Positions 32,639-41,973 of a stretch of 64,000 bases of DNA are shown piece after piece. The notes below the pieces were generated by a model. That model was not told the DNA's origin and did no database searches. It saw only the letters and a program-made list of their open reading frames with translations. Source of the DNA: Nocardia mexicana NBRC 108244 (lineage in GTDB: Bacteria > Actinomycetota > Actinomycetes > Mycobacteriales > Mycobacteriaceae); the NCBI RefSeq assembly GCF_001613165.1, contig NZ_BDBV01000052.1, positions 1-64,000 of the forward strand, given 5' to 3'. Positions within the stretch are counted from its first letter, which is position 1, and each line of letters begins with the position of its first letter. Position numbers and translations under genes: made by a program.

Positions 32639-35353
32639 GTGGCGTCAACTGCGCGATCGTCATTCGGCCGCCGCCCCCGGCTGCTGATCGGTATCGTCGC
32701 GGCGATCGTGACCGTGCTGGTCGTCGCCGCGATCGTGGTTGCGGTGCGTTCGCGGTCCGGGGAATCGCCGCTGTCCTATCCCTGCCCTGGGGACTCCGTT
32801 TCCGCCGAGCCGGGGTGGGCGCCGTCCTCGGAGTCGTTCGCCGCGGGCTTCGAGGCGCACCCGTTCGTCGGCAACGGTTATCTCGGCCTGCGGTTGCCGC
32901 CCGCCGGGACCGGGTACGCCGAGACCGGTGAGCGCACCGGCTGGCCGCTGTACACCCCGCGCTACGACGGTGCGTTCGTGGCCGGACTGTACGGGCGCGA
33001 ACCGGCGCTCGCCGACGGGCTGACGGTGGCCGCGGCACTGCCGAACTGGTCGACGCTGCAGGTGCGGGTCGGCGACGAAACCTTTTCTCCGGCAACGCCA
33101 CCCGCCCAGGTATCGAACTTCCGGCAGACCCAGCTCCTGCGCTGCGGCATGGTGCGGACCGAGCTGACCTGGACCACGCGCGACGGCCGCGCCACGGATC
33201 TGGCCTACGACGTGTTCGCCGATCGCACCGATCAGCATTCCGCCGCAGTGCATCTCACCGTCACGCCGCACTGGGACGGGCAGGTGACCGTGACCGATCT
33301 GCTCGATTTCACCGGTGCCCGCCGCATCGATCGAACCGGGTTCTCGTCCCCGCGGCCCGCCACGGTCAATGCCGAATTCCGCACCCGGGCAACGAATGTG
33401 GTCGGCAATGTGGCCTCGGTGCTGGCCGCCGACGGTTCTGTGCGGCCGCAGGAGTCCGGTCAGCAGGCGACATCGGCCGTCACGTCCGGGAGGCCCTACG
33501 AGGTCACCAAGTTCGTCGGCGTCGACACCGGGCTCACCGCCGCCGACCCCGGCCGCTCCGCGATGGAGGCCGCGCGCCGGGCCGCCGACCGGGGATGGCC
33601 GAATCTGCTTGCCGCACAGGCGCAGGCGTGGCGCGGGTTGTGGGAGTCCGATATCGAAGTGCCCGGCCGCCCGGATGTGCAGCGCTGGACTCGTAGCGCG
33701 CTGTACTCGCTCTACTCGGCCACGAATCCGCGGCAGGACAACAGCCTGTCGCCGACCGGGCTGAGCAGTGACAACTATGCCGGTCTGGTCTTCTGGGATG
33801 CCGACATCTGGATGTATCCGGGGCTGCTGCAGTTACAGCCGGAGCTGGCGCGGTCGGTGGTCGAGTACCGCTACAAGACCCTGCCGGGCGCCCGCGAGAA
33901 CGCCCGGCGCCTCGGCTATCCCGGCGCGTTCTATCCGTGGACCAGTGCGAGCACCGGCGACCTGTGGAGCGAATGCCACAGCTGGTCGCCGCCGCACTGC
34001 GTGACCCAGATCCACCTGCAGGGCGATGTGTCGCTGGCCGCGTGGCAGTACTACCTGGCCACCAAGGACGTCGGCTACCTGCGCGACCGCATCTGGCCGA
34101 TCATGTCGAGCCTCGCCGAATTCTGGGCCGCCCGTGCGACTCCGAACCCGGACGGCAGTTTCTCGATCCGCGATGTCGCCGGGCCGGACGAGTACAGCAA
34201 CGGCGTCGACGACGGGGTGTACACCAATGGCGTTGCCGCCGTGGCGCTTCGGAACGCGGTCACGGCGGCGCGGATCGTCGGCGCGCCCGCACCGGCGGAA
34301 TGGACGGCGGTCGCCGATCGGCTGCGCATGCCGTTCGACGCCCGCGACGGCATCTTCCTGCAGTACGAGGGCTACCGCGGATCGGAGATCAAGCAGGCCG
34401 ATACGGTGCTTCTGCAGTATCCGCTGGAGTGGCCGATGCCGCCGCAGGTGGCGGCGAAGACGCTGGACTACTACGCCGAGCGCACCGATCCGGACGGGCC
34501 CGCCATGACCGACTCGGTGCATCAGATCGACGCCGCGGCCAACGGTGAGGCGGGCTGTTCGGTGGGCACCTATCTCGATCGTTCGGCCCGCCCCTTCGCC
34601 CGCGAGCCTTTCGGGCAGTTCGCCGAAGCGCGCGGCGAGAAGGCGGGTGCCACGGATCCGCACGCCGGTGCCCCCGCATTCTATTTCACAACGCTCGCAG
34701 GCGGTTTCGTGCAGGAGTTCACCAACGGGCTGGTGGGACTGCGCCTTCGCGAGGACCGGGTGCGGCTGGACCCGCTGCTCCCGCCGCAGCTTGCCGACGG
34801 GGTGACGGTGCGCGGATTGGATTGGCAGGGAAGGGTTTTCGATGTCGCTGTCGGTCCCCGGCACACCACGGTCACGCTTCGGTCCGGAGACCCGCTGCCG
34901 GTGGAGACCGCCGAGGGCATTCGCCGGGTCGAGTCGGGACGCCCGCTCGAGCTGCCGACCCGCCGCCCCGATCTGGACCCCACCGCCGATGCCGCACAGT
35001 GCAAGACGGCCATGGCGTCGAGCGAACAGCCCGGCGATTACGCGGAGGCCGCCGTCGACGGCGATACCGCCACCAGCTGGCTGCCCGCCGCCGACCGGGC
35101 CGAGCTGACCGTCGACCTGGGCGCGGTCGGCGCCGTCACGCGAGTGACACCGCTGTGGAACGGGCCTGCCCCGGCATCGTCCGAGATCGCGATCTCCCGC
35201 GACAACCGGACCTGGGTTACTGTGCCGCGCAACGAAAACGGCGAGCTGACGACCCCCTCCTACGCCCGCTACGTCCGTATCCGGCTCACCGGCGCCGATC
35301 CAGCCGCCGATGCGGGCATCCGCGAACTCGACGTCACCACCGCGCCGGGGTAG
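32639..35353 (+). CDS. Membrane-anchored GH65 hydrolase (acid trehalase-like) with F5/8C domain
   Basis: A 904-residue extracytoplasmic enzyme. An uncleaved-type signal anchor (~17-40) precedes a GH65 N-terminal beta domain, an (alpha/alpha)6 catalytic domain and a C-terminal ~120-residue F5/8-type C (carbohydrate-binding) domain. The catalytic acid is E518 in VAGPDEYSNG, and FWDADIWMYPGLL is the substrate-binding block. The closest well-known group is fungal/actinobacterial acid trehalase, so extracellular trehalose is the likely substrate. GTG at 32639 is chosen because the anchor starts just after it; the longer frame overlaps the riboswitch. Confidence 0.85.
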   Translation: MASTARSSFGRRPRLLIGIVAAIVTVLVVAAIVVAVRSRSGESPLSYPCPGDSVSAEPGWAPSSESFAAGFEAHPFVGNGYLGLRLPPAGTGYAETGERTGWPLYTPRYDGAFVAGLYGREPALADGLTVAAALPNWSTLQVRVGDETFSPATPPAQVSNFRQTQLLRCGMVRTELTWTTRDGRATDLAYDVFADRTDQHSAAVHLTVTPHWDGQVTVTDLLDFTGARRIDRTGFSSPRPATVNAEFRTRATNVVGNVASVLAADGSVRPQESGQQATSAVTSGRPYEVTKFVGVDTGLTAADPGRSAMEAARRAADRGWPNLLAAQAQAWRGLWESDIEVPGRPDVQRWTRSALYSLYSATNPRQDNSLSPTGLSSDNYAGLVFWDADIWMYPGLLQLQPELARSVVEYRYKTLPGARENARRLGYPGAFYPWTSASTGDLWSECHSWSPPHCVTQIHLQGDVSLAAWQYYLATKDVGYLRDRIWPIMSSLAEFWAARATPNPDGSFSIRDVAGPDEYSNGVDDGVYTNGVAAVALRNAVTAARIVGAPAPAEWTAVADRLRMPFDARDGIFLQYEGYRGSEIKQADTVLLQYPLEWPMPPQVAAKTLDYYAERTDPDGPAMTDSVHQIDAAANGEAGCSVGTYLDRSARPFAREPFGQFAEARGEKAGATDPHAGAPAFYFTTLAGGFVQEFTNGLVGLRLREDRVRLDPLLPPQLADGVTVRGLDWQGRVFDVAVGPRHTTVTLRSGDPLPVETAEGIRRVESGRPLELPTRRPDLDPTADAAQCKTAMASSEQPGDYAEAAVDGDTATSWLPAADRAELTVDLGAVGAVTRVTPLWNGPAPASSEIAISRDNRTWVTVPRNENGELTTPSYARYVRIRLTGADPAADAGIRELDVTTAPG

Positions 35354-35383
35354 CCGCTGGAGCATGCCGGGACCTCGCCGTGG

Positions 35384-35410
35384 ATTCCGGCCGAAGCATG
35401 CCGGAATGGC
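35384..35410 (+). repeat. REP-like palindromic repeat, copy 3
   Basis: ATTCCGGCCGAAGCATGCCGGAATGG-type palindrome between the GH65 gene and mhuD, which are convergent. A half-copy, GCATGCCGGGA, lies at 35362-35372. Confidence 0.7.
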
Positions 35411-35435
35411 GGAGCGGTCCCGGGCTCGCCCGGCG

Positions 35436-35753
35436 CTACTCGGCGGCGGACTTCGCGGGGACGTCCAGGACGACCTCGAATTCCAGCAGCGATGCCCCGG
35501 AGGCCACCGGCTTGCGGGCCTGGCCCGCGTGCGCCTCCTTGGCCGGGCCGTCGCGCCACGCGGCGAACGACTCCTCCGAATCCCACTGCGTGACAACGAA
35601 GTACCGCTCGTCCCCGGCGACCGGCCGCAACAGCTGGAAACCGAGGAATCCGGGGGAGTTCTCCACCGCGTGTGCCCGCGCGGCGAACCGCTTCTCCAGC
35701 TCGGGGCCCGCGCCCTCGGGAATCTCGATCGCATTGATCTTCACAACAGCCAT
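35436..35753 (-). CDS. mhuD: Heme-degrading monooxygenase MhuD
   Basis: A 105-residue antibiotic-biosynthesis-monooxygenase fold protein with strong similarity to mycobacterial MhuD, as recalled from memory. Residues required for heme cleavage are all present: N7 (VVKINAIE), W66 and the heme ligand H75 (EAHAG). The ENSPGFLGFQLLRPV stretch is characteristic. In mycobacteria it releases iron and mycobilin. TAGCCT ends seven bases before the ATG with no Shine-Dalgarno, so the mRNA is probably leaderless. It is divergent from the hydrolase, as with Rv3592/Rv3591c. Confidence 0.95.
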   Translation of the reverse strand: MAVVKINAIEIPEGAGPELEKRFAARAHAVENSPGFLGFQLLRPVAGDERYFVVTQWDSEESFAAWRDGPAKEAHAGQARKPVASGASLLEFEVVLDVPAKSAAE

Positions 35754-35809
35754 GCGCACCAGGCTAGCGCTCGCGCACCCGCACCTTCCGCGGACGTATC
35801 GTCGAGGCG

Positions 35810-36553
35810 ATGTTGTACGACGAGGGTGGCGCCGGGGCGCCGATTCTGTTGCTGCACGGGCTGATGGGCAGCGCCCGGACCTGGCGTGCGCATCTGGACT
35901 GGCTGCGGGAGTTCGGACACGTGTACACCTTCGATGCCGCGGGTCACGGCCGTCCGGCACCCGCGGAGCTGAGCACCGAGGCGTTCGTCGCCGACCTCGC
36001 GACGGCCACCGCGGAGATTCCCGAACCCATGGTGGTGATCGGGCATTCGATGGGCGGGCTGCACGGCTGGGTATTCGCGGCGGAGTATCCCGAGCGGGTG
36101 CGGGCCCTCGTGGTCGAGGACATCGCCCCGGACTTCCGCGGCCGCACCGCCCGCGACTGGGCCGCCATGATCGAGGCCTGGCCGCAGCCTTTCCCCGATG
36201 CCGACGCCATGCTGGACTTCTTCGGCCCGGTGGCCGGGCGATACTTCCTGGAATCGTTCGAGCACGGCCCCGACGGCTACCGCCTGCACGGCGACGTGAC
36301 CACCTTCCGCGACATCTCCGAGGAATGGGGTACCCGGGACTTCTGGGACCAGTGGCGCGCCGTAAAGGCCCCCGCGCTGCTGTTCGAGGGCGAGCACACC
36401 ATCACCCCACCGGGCCAGATGCGCGAAATGGCACAGGTGCACCCCGGCGCCCGATACGAACTGGTCGCCGACGCCGGGCACCTGGTGCACGACGATCAAC
36501 CCGCCGTCTACCGCGCCGAGGTCGAGCGATTTCTGCGAGAGGTGCTCGACTGA
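35810..36553 (+). CDS. Alpha/beta hydrolase (Rv3591c-like)
   Basis: A 247-residue cytoplasmic hydrolase. The fold starts PILLLHGLMGSARTW (oxyanion HG). The nucleophile is S80 in VIGHSMGG, the likely acid is in LLFEGEHTI, and the catalytic His is in ADAGHLVHDD near the C-terminus. It is divergent from mhuD over 56 bases, an arrangement shared with M. tuberculosis, which suggests but does not prove a functional link. GTCGAGG precedes the ATG. Substrate unknown. Confidence 0.86.
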   Translation: MLYDEGGAGAPILLLHGLMGSARTWRAHLDWLREFGHVYTFDAAGHGRPAPAELSTEAFVADLATATAEIPEPMVVIGHSMGGLHGWVFAAEYPERVRALVVEDIAPDFRGRTARDWAAMIEAWPQPFPDADAMLDFFGPVAGRYFLESFEHGPDGYRLHGDVTTFRDISEEWGTRDFWDQWRAVKAPALLFEGEHTITPPGQMREMAQVHPGARYELVADAGHLVHDDQPAVYRAEVERFLREVLD

Positions 36554-36886
36554 ACCGCCGATGCGTCCAAGGCCGATATGCGGGAGACCCGACCATCCTG
36601 CTCACAACTCGTGGAGCTGAGACCGCGCGACCTGGCCGCCCGTTGCGGCGGGCTCCCGCTTCCCGTCGCTCGACGCCGAGCGCGCGCCGTCACGGGCAGG
36701 TGCGAAGCTGGCTCCGGGCGCTTGCGGTGAACTGAAATTCCACGGATATTTGCGAGAAGGGCCTTGGTTACATGCGCAAATATGTGGTGAAGTGAGCCGC
36801 CAATCGGTTTGATGGCGGTCGCCTGCAGTCCAGGGGGACCGCCGTCGTATGCTCGTCGCACGCCCCCGAACGAAGGTGACCACACG
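36554..36886. other. Intergenic region with a distal inverted repeat
   Basis: No gene is supported in these 333 bases. ATATTTGCG (36746-36754) and CGCAAATAT (36775-36783) form an inverted repeat 20 bases apart in an AT-rich patch that is unusual for this sequence. It may be an operator or promoter element for the acyl-CoA dehydrogenase gene. Confidence 0.45.
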
Positions 36887-38056
36887 ATGATCGACTTCTC
36901 GATTCCCGCCGACCTCGCCGCCGAACGCGACCGGATTCGCCAGTTCGTCATCGACAAAATCGTTCCCTACGAGCGCGACGCCCGGCTGACCGCGCATGGC
37001 CCGAACGACGAACTGCGCCAGGAGCTCGTCGAGCTGGCCCGCGCCGAGAAGCTACTGACCGTCCAGGCCCCGGTGGAACTCGGTGGGCGCGGCCTGTCGC
37101 ATATCGAACAGGCCGTGCTGTACGAGGCGGCCGGTTGGTCCACCCTCGGCCCGGTCGCGATGAACTGCGCCGCCCCCGACGAGGGCAATATGTTCCTGCT
37201 CTCCAAGGTCGCGAACCAGGAGCAGACCGACCGCTACCTGATGCCGGTGATCAACGGCCACCAGCGCTCGGTCTTCGCCATGACCGAACCCGGCGGCGCC
37301 GGGTCCGACCCGGGCCAACTGGCCACCACCGCCACCTTCGACGGCGAGAACTTCACCGTCAACGGCCGCAAATGGCTCATCACCGGCGCCGACGGGGCCA
37401 AGACCTGGATCATCATGGCGCGGCTGGAGGCCAACCCGCACCTGCCCGAAGGCCCGACGCTGTTCCTGACCGAGGGCGACGCCCCAGGCATCGTCATCGA
37501 ACGCACCATGAACACCATGGATCGCAACTACGTCGGTGGCCACGGCGTGGTGCGCTTCGAGAACCTGGTGCTGCCGAAGGAATCGGTGCTCGGCGAGACC
37601 GGCCAGGCGATGCGGTACGCGCAGCTGCGGCTGGCCCCCGCCCGGCTCACCCACTGCATGCGCTGGCTCGGCGCCGCCGAACGCGCCCAGAGCATCGCCG
37701 TCGACTACGCCAAGACCCGGACCGCCTTCGGCAAGCCGATCGGCGAACACGAGGGCGTGTCGTTCATGCTGGCCGACAACGAGATCGCGCTGCACCAGTG
37801 CCGCCTGACCATCTGGCACGCCTGCTGGCTGATGGACCAGGGCCACAAGGCCCGCCACGAGAGCTCGATGGCCAAGTCGTACGTGTCCGAGGAACTGTTC
37901 AAGGTGACCGACCGCTGTGTGCAGGTGCTCGGCGGCATCGGGATCAGCGACGAGACCGTGGTCGAGATGATCTTCCGCGATATGCGCGCGTTTCGGCTGT
38001 ACGACGGGCCGACGGAGGTCCACAAGTGGGCGATCGGGCGGCGGGTGCTGCGTTAG
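36887..38056 (+). CDS. Acyl-CoA dehydrogenase
   Basis: A 389-residue FAD-dependent dehydrogenase. Typical blocks are FAMTEPGGAGSDPGQL (FAD/substrate contact), VNGRKWLITGADGA, RTAFGKPIGEHEGV, and late QVLGGIGISDETVVEMIFRDMRAFRLYDGPTEVHKWAIGRR. The residue expected to serve as catalytic base lies in the YDGPTEVH loop, as in long/branched-chain ACADs. GAAGG precedes the ATG at 36887. It stands next to an enoyl-CoA hydratase gene; together they could do the first two steps of a beta-oxidation cycle. Substrate unknown. Confidence 0.9.
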   Translation: MIDFSIPADLAAERDRIRQFVIDKIVPYERDARLTAHGPNDELRQELVELARAEKLLTVQAPVELGGRGLSHIEQAVLYEAAGWSTLGPVAMNCAAPDEGNMFLLSKVANQEQTDRYLMPVINGHQRSVFAMTEPGGAGSDPGQLATTATFDGENFTVNGRKWLITGADGAKTWIIMARLEANPHLPEGPTLFLTEGDAPGIVIERTMNTMDRNYVGGHGVVRFENLVLPKESVLGETGQAMRYAQLRLAPARLTHCMRWLGAAERAQSIAVDYAKTRTAFGKPIGEHEGVSFMLADNEIALHQCRLTIWHACWLMDQGHKARHESSMAKSYVSEELFKVTDRCVQVLGGIGISDETVVEMIFRDMRAFRLYDGPTEVHKWAIGRRVLR

Positions 38057-38282
38057 TCGGCGGTTCGCTCCGGCTCGCTCCTGCGTCGCATTGCCGGGCT
38101 CTGTTGGTGGGTCGTGGGTTGACAGTGTCAGCCCTTGCCTCGCGGGTTGCGTGGGTGGGGAGGGTCGTGATCTTGTTGATCGCGGTGTTACGGACGCTGT
38201 CCGGTCCGGCAGGGTTTCCCGGCGGTGCGGCCGGGCCCGAACCCGGGCGCGGGCAGCGGCAACAGAACTAGGATCTTCTCGT

Positions 38283-39092
38283 ATGAGTTCGGAATTGCAC
38301 GTCGATGTCTCTGCCGGAATCGCCGTGCTCACGCTCAACCGTCCCGCTCAGCAGAACGCCTTCACTCCGACGATGGCCGCCGAGCTCGGCACGGCGCTGC
38401 GGCGCTGCGATACCGAGGACGCCATCCGCGCGGTGATCATCACCGGCACCCCGCCCGCCTTCTGTGCCGGGGCCGATCTGTCCAACCGGGTCGGCGACGT
38501 CACCGGCACCATCGATCCGGCGCCGTGGCGGATCCGCAAGCCGGTGATCGCGGCCGTCAACGGGCATGCCGTCGGGATCGGCCTGGCGCTCGCGCTGCAG
38601 TGCGACCTGCGGTACATGGCCCGCGATGCCGTATACGGGCTCAACCAGGTCCGGCGCGCGGTCGTCGCGGACGGATACGCGCACTGGACGCTGCCGCGGC
38701 TGGTCGGCATGGCCAACGCGGCCGACATCATGCTCACCGGCCGCACCTTCGACGGCGACGAGGCCAAGGCGATGGGCCTGGCCAACAGCTGCCTGTCGGC
38801 CGGTGAGGTGCTGCCGACGGCGCTCGCGGTCGCGCACGATATCGCCGGTGGCTCGGCGCCGCTGCCGGTCGCGCTGTCCAAGCGGCTGCTGTGGGAGAGC
38901 CTGGGCATGAGCGCCGAGGCGGTCGGCCGGTTGGAGACCGATCTGAACAACTACGCGGCCCAGAGCGTGGACGGCGGCGAGGGCATGGCGGCCCTGCGCG
39001 ACCGGCGCCAGCCGAAGTGGACCGGCAGCGTCAGCGCCGAGTGGCCCGCCTGGGGAGTTCCGATCGAGCCGGACCGGCCCGGCTTGGGCTGA
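38283..39092 (+). CDS. Enoyl-CoA hydratase/isomerase family protein
   Basis: A 269-residue crotonase-fold protein. Oxyanion-hole segments are AFCAGADLS and NGHAVGIGLALALQCD. The usual hydratase glutamates are not obvious (the second region reads YGLNQVRRAVVADG), so it may be an isomerase or another crotonase activity. TAGGAT (38269-38274) ends eight bases before the ATG and no ribosome site is visible, suggesting a leaderless transcript. The 226-base gap before it contains no gene. Confidence 0.85.
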   Translation: MSSELHVDVSAGIAVLTLNRPAQQNAFTPTMAAELGTALRRCDTEDAIRAVIITGTPPAFCAGADLSNRVGDVTGTIDPAPWRIRKPVIAAVNGHAVGIGLALALQCDLRYMARDAVYGLNQVRRAVVADGYAHWTLPRLVGMANAADIMLTGRTFDGDEAKAMGLANSCLSAGEVLPTALAVAHDIAGGSAPLPVALSKRLLWESLGMSAEAVGRLETDLNNYAAQSVDGGEGMAALRDRRQPKWTGSVSAEWPAWGVPIEPDRPGLG

Positions 39093-39099
39093 TCCCGGC

Positions 39100-39402
39100 T
39101 CAGGCGTTGCCGCCGACCAGCATGAACATGAACAGGATCCCGACCAGCACCATCAGAACGGTGCCGACGATGCCCAGGATGTAGCCCACCAGCACCTGCA
39201 TGCGACCGCCGATCTGGCCGCCGGAGGCCTCGATCTGGTCCAGCGCCCGCTTGCCCATCGTCCACGCCACGGGACCCAATGCGCCGCAACAGAATATGCT
39301 CAGCGCCCCGAGCAGCAGGATCGTTGTCGCGTGTGGGTGCTCGACCGGGTTCCCGATCTGCTGCTGCTCGAGCCAGTAGTACGGGGGCTGGTTCATGGCC
39401 AC
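39100..39402 (-). CDS. DUF4190 small membrane protein
   Basis: A 100-residue protein. A Pro/Tyr/Gln-rich N-terminus (NQPPYYW) is followed by two membrane helices (~26-50 and ~70-95) separated by GKRALDQIEASGGQIGGR, the DUF4190 pattern. Function unknown. TAGACT ends six bases before the GTG at 39402, favouring a leaderless start; ATG at 39396 is the alternative. It is convergent with the hydratase. Confidence 0.75.
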   Translation of the reverse strand: MAMNQPPYYWLEQQQIGNPVEHPHATTILLLGALSIFCCGALGPVAWTMGKRALDQIEASGGQIGGRMQVLVGYILGIVGTVLMVLVGILFMFMLVGGNA

Positions 39403-39458
39403 CGATCAAGTCTATGGGGACAAGCCCGGCGAAAGCGCGCTGACGCGCAAGGTCGCGG

Positions 39459-40427
39459 TCAGATTCGGCGCTGCCGGGCGATATCGGCCAGCACCACACC
39501 CGCGGCCACCGAGGCGTTCAGCGACTCCACCGGACCCGCCATCGGAATGCTGAGGATGCTGTCGCAGGTGTCTCGGACCAGGCGCGACAGGCCCTTGCCC
39601 TCCGAGCCGACCACCACGACAGTCGGTGCGCTGCCGTCGAATTCGTCGAGCGTGGTGTCCCCGCCCGCGTCCAGGCCCACGATCTGCAGCCCGGCGTTGG
39701 CGTAATCCTTCAGTGTGCGAGTCAGATTGGTGGCGCGGGCCACGGGCAGCCGGGCCGCGGCGCCCGCGCTGGTGCGCCACGCCACCGCCGTCACGCTGGC
39801 GCTGCGGCGCTGCGGAATCACCACGCCGTGTCCGCCGAAGGCCGCCACCGAGCGGATCACCGCGCCCAGGTTGCGCGGGTCGGAGATGTTGTCCAGGGCC
39901 ACCAGCAGCGCCGGTTCCGGTGCGCCGCGGGCGGCATCCAGCAGATCGTCGGGATGCGCGTAGCGGTACGGCGGGACCTGCAGCGCCATGCCCTGATGCA
40001 GCCCGTTGCTGCTCATCTTGTCCAGGTCGGTGCGCGGCACCTCCAGGATCGAGATCCCGGTGTCCGCGGCGAGTTTCACGGCCTCGGTGAGCCGCTCGTC
40101 GTTCTCGGTGCCGACCGCGACGTACAGCGCGGTCGCGGGCACACCGGCGCGCAGGCACTCCACCACGGGATTACGGCCCAGCACCAGTTCCGGACCGCCG
40201 TCGCCCTTGCGGGTGCCGGGCCGCCCCGCGGGGCGGCCCTTCGCCGGTGCGGCCTTGGCCGCGGCCGCCGCTCGCTTGGCGGCCGGGTGGTACTTGCGCG
40301 CGGTCGCCGGTGGGGTCGCACCCCGGCCCTCTAGGCCGCGGCGGCGCTGCCCGCCGGAGCCGACCGTCTGGCCCTTCTTGGTGCCGCCCTTGCGGATTGC
40401 GCCCCGCCGCTGCGAATTGCCTGCCAT
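39459..40427 (-). CDS. rlmB: 23S rRNA 2'-O-methyltransferase, SpoU/RlmB type
   Basis: A 322-residue SpoU-class methyltransferase. The N-terminal ~75 residues are a basic, disordered extension (Arg/Lys/Ala-rich), then a substrate-binding domain (LVLGRNPVVECL) and the SPOUT knot. Its motifs are LDNISDPRNLGAVIRSVAAFG (motif 1), VVVVGSEGKGLSRLV (motif 2) and IPMAGPVESLNASVAAGVVL (motif 3). It corresponds to Rv3579c and lies 52 bases after cysS in the same operon, with GGAAGG before the ATG. The target is likely the guanosine methylated by E. coli RlmB. Confidence 0.92.
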   Translation of the reverse strand: MAGNSQRRGAIRKGGTKKGQTVGSGGQRRRGLEGRGATPPATARKYHPAAKRAAAAAKAAPAKGRPAGRPGTRKGDGGPELVLGRNPVVECLRAGVPATALYVAVGTENDERLTEAVKLAADTGISILEVPRTDLDKMSSNGLHQGMALQVPPYRYAHPDDLLDAARGAPEPALLVALDNISDPRNLGAVIRSVAAFGGHGVVIPQRRSASVTAVAWRTSAGAAARLPVARATNLTRTLKDYANAGLQIVGLDAGGDTTLDEFDGSAPTVVVVGSEGKGLSRLVRDTCDSILSIPMAGPVESLNASVAAGVVLADIARQRRI

Positions 40428-40479
40428 CAGTACGCCTTCCGAGCCGTAGGGGACACCCGTGCGCGAGGAGACGCGCCCA

Positions 40480-41871
40480 TCACGCCTCCTTGTTCAGGGA
40501 CCATTCCGGCCCCTCCGGGGTGTCGGTGACCTCGACACCGGCCTCCTTCAACCGGTCGCGCACCGCATCGGCGGTGGCCCAGTCCTTATCGGTGCGGGCC
40601 TGCTGACGCCGGTCCAGCTCCGCGCGCACCAGGACGTCGAGAGCATCCAGGGCGGAGGAGGAGTCGGCCGGATTCAGCCAGTGCGGATCCAGCGGATCCA
40701 CGCCGAGGATGCCGAGCATGGCGCGCGCCTGCGCCGCCGATTCCCGGGCGATGTCGGTCGCGCCGGATTCCAGTGCCTTGTTTCCCTCGTGCACGACGCG
40801 ATGAATCTCGGCCAGCGCCCGGGGAATTGCGAGATTGTCATCGAGCGCCTCCGCGAACGCGTCGGTCCACTTGCCGACCGGAACCTCTCCGGCGCGCTCC
40901 ACCGTGCGCTGCACGAACGCCTCGAGCCGCTGATAGGTCTGGGCCGCGTCGCGCAGCGCCTGATCCGAATACTCCAGCATCGAGCTGTAGTGCGCGCTGC
41001 CCAGATAGAACCGAAGTTCCACGGCGCGAACGTTTTTCAGCACATTGGGCACCGAGAGCGTATTGCCCAGCGATTTCGCCATCTTCTCCCCGCCCAGGGT
41101 CACCCAGCCGTTGTGCAGCCAGTACCGGGCGAAGCCGTCTCCGGCGGCACGCGACTGGGCGATCTCGTTCTCGTGGTGCGGGAACACCAGATCCATACCG
41201 CCGCAATGGATGTCGAATTCCGGTCCGAGATAGAACTCGGCCATCGCCGAGCATTCCAGATGCCAGCCGGGCCGCCCCGGGCCCCACGGCGACGGCCAGG
41301 TCGGCTCGCCGGGCTTGGCGGCCTTCCACAGCGTGAAGTCGAGCGGATCGCGCTTGCCCTCGCCCGCGCTCTCGCCCTGGTGGACGTCGTCGAGCCGATG
41401 GCCGGACAACTTGCCGTACTCGGGATAGCTGCGCACGTCGAAGTAGACGTTGCCCTCGGACGGATAGGCGTGGCCGCGGTCGATCAGCCGCTGCATCAGC
41501 TCGACCATCTGGGTGATATGCCCGGTGGCGCGCGGTTCCACCGAGGGCGGCAGCACCCCGAGCGCCTCGTAGGCGCGCTGGAAGGCGCGCTCGTGCGTGG
41601 CAGCCCACTCCCACCAGGGGCGGCCCGCCGCCGCGGCCTTGTTCAGGATCTTGTCTTCGATATCGGTGACGTTGCGGACGAACGCCACATCATTGCCGTT
41701 GGCGACGAGCCAGCGGCGCAGCACGTCGAACGCGACGCCGCTGCGCACGTGACCGATGTGGGGATCGCTCTGCACGGTGGCGCCACACAGATACAACGAA
41801 ACACGGCCGGGGACCAGCGGCGTGAAATCACGCAGGGTCCGCGTTTCGGTGTCGAACAGGCGCAGAGTCAC
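40480..41871 (-). CDS. cysS: Cysteinyl-tRNA synthetase
   Basis: A 463-residue class I synthetase. The HIGH motif is DPHIGHVRSG (~36-40), zinc ligands include CGAT at ~28 and the CSAMAEFYLG region, and KMSKS appears as KMAKSLGN. The C-terminal helical anticodon domain ends VTDTPEGPEWSL. The GTG at 41871 follows TAGGAT (41885-41880) by eight bases with no Shine-Dalgarno, suggesting a leaderless promoter within the ispF-cysS gap. Confidence 0.96.
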   Translation of the reverse strand: MTLRLFDTETRTLRDFTPLVPGRVSLYLCGATVQSDPHIGHVRSGVAFDVLRRWLVANGNDVAFVRNVTDIEDKILNKAAAAGRPWWEWAATHERAFQRAYEALGVLPPSVEPRATGHITQMVELMQRLIDRGHAYPSEGNVYFDVRSYPEYGKLSGHRLDDVHQGESAGEGKRDPLDFTLWKAAKPGEPTWPSPWGPGRPGWHLECSAMAEFYLGPEFDIHCGGMDLVFPHHENEIAQSRAAGDGFARYWLHNGWVTLGGEKMAKSLGNTLSVPNVLKNVRAVELRFYLGSAHYSSMLEYSDQALRDAAQTYQRLEAFVQRTVERAGEVPVGKWTDAFAEALDDNLAIPRALAEIHRVVHEGNKALESGATDIARESAAQARAMLGILGVDPLDPHWLNPADSSSALDALDVLVRAELDRRQQARTDKDWATADAVRDRLKEAGVEVTDTPEGPEWSLNKEA

Positions 41872-41973
41872 GACCAGCCATCCTAGCTATGGGCAAAGAG
41901 CGAGAGTACGGGCGGTTTATTGCAGGGTACGGGCGCACGGATCACGCGCGCATCCTCGGGTGGGAGCCGGGGT

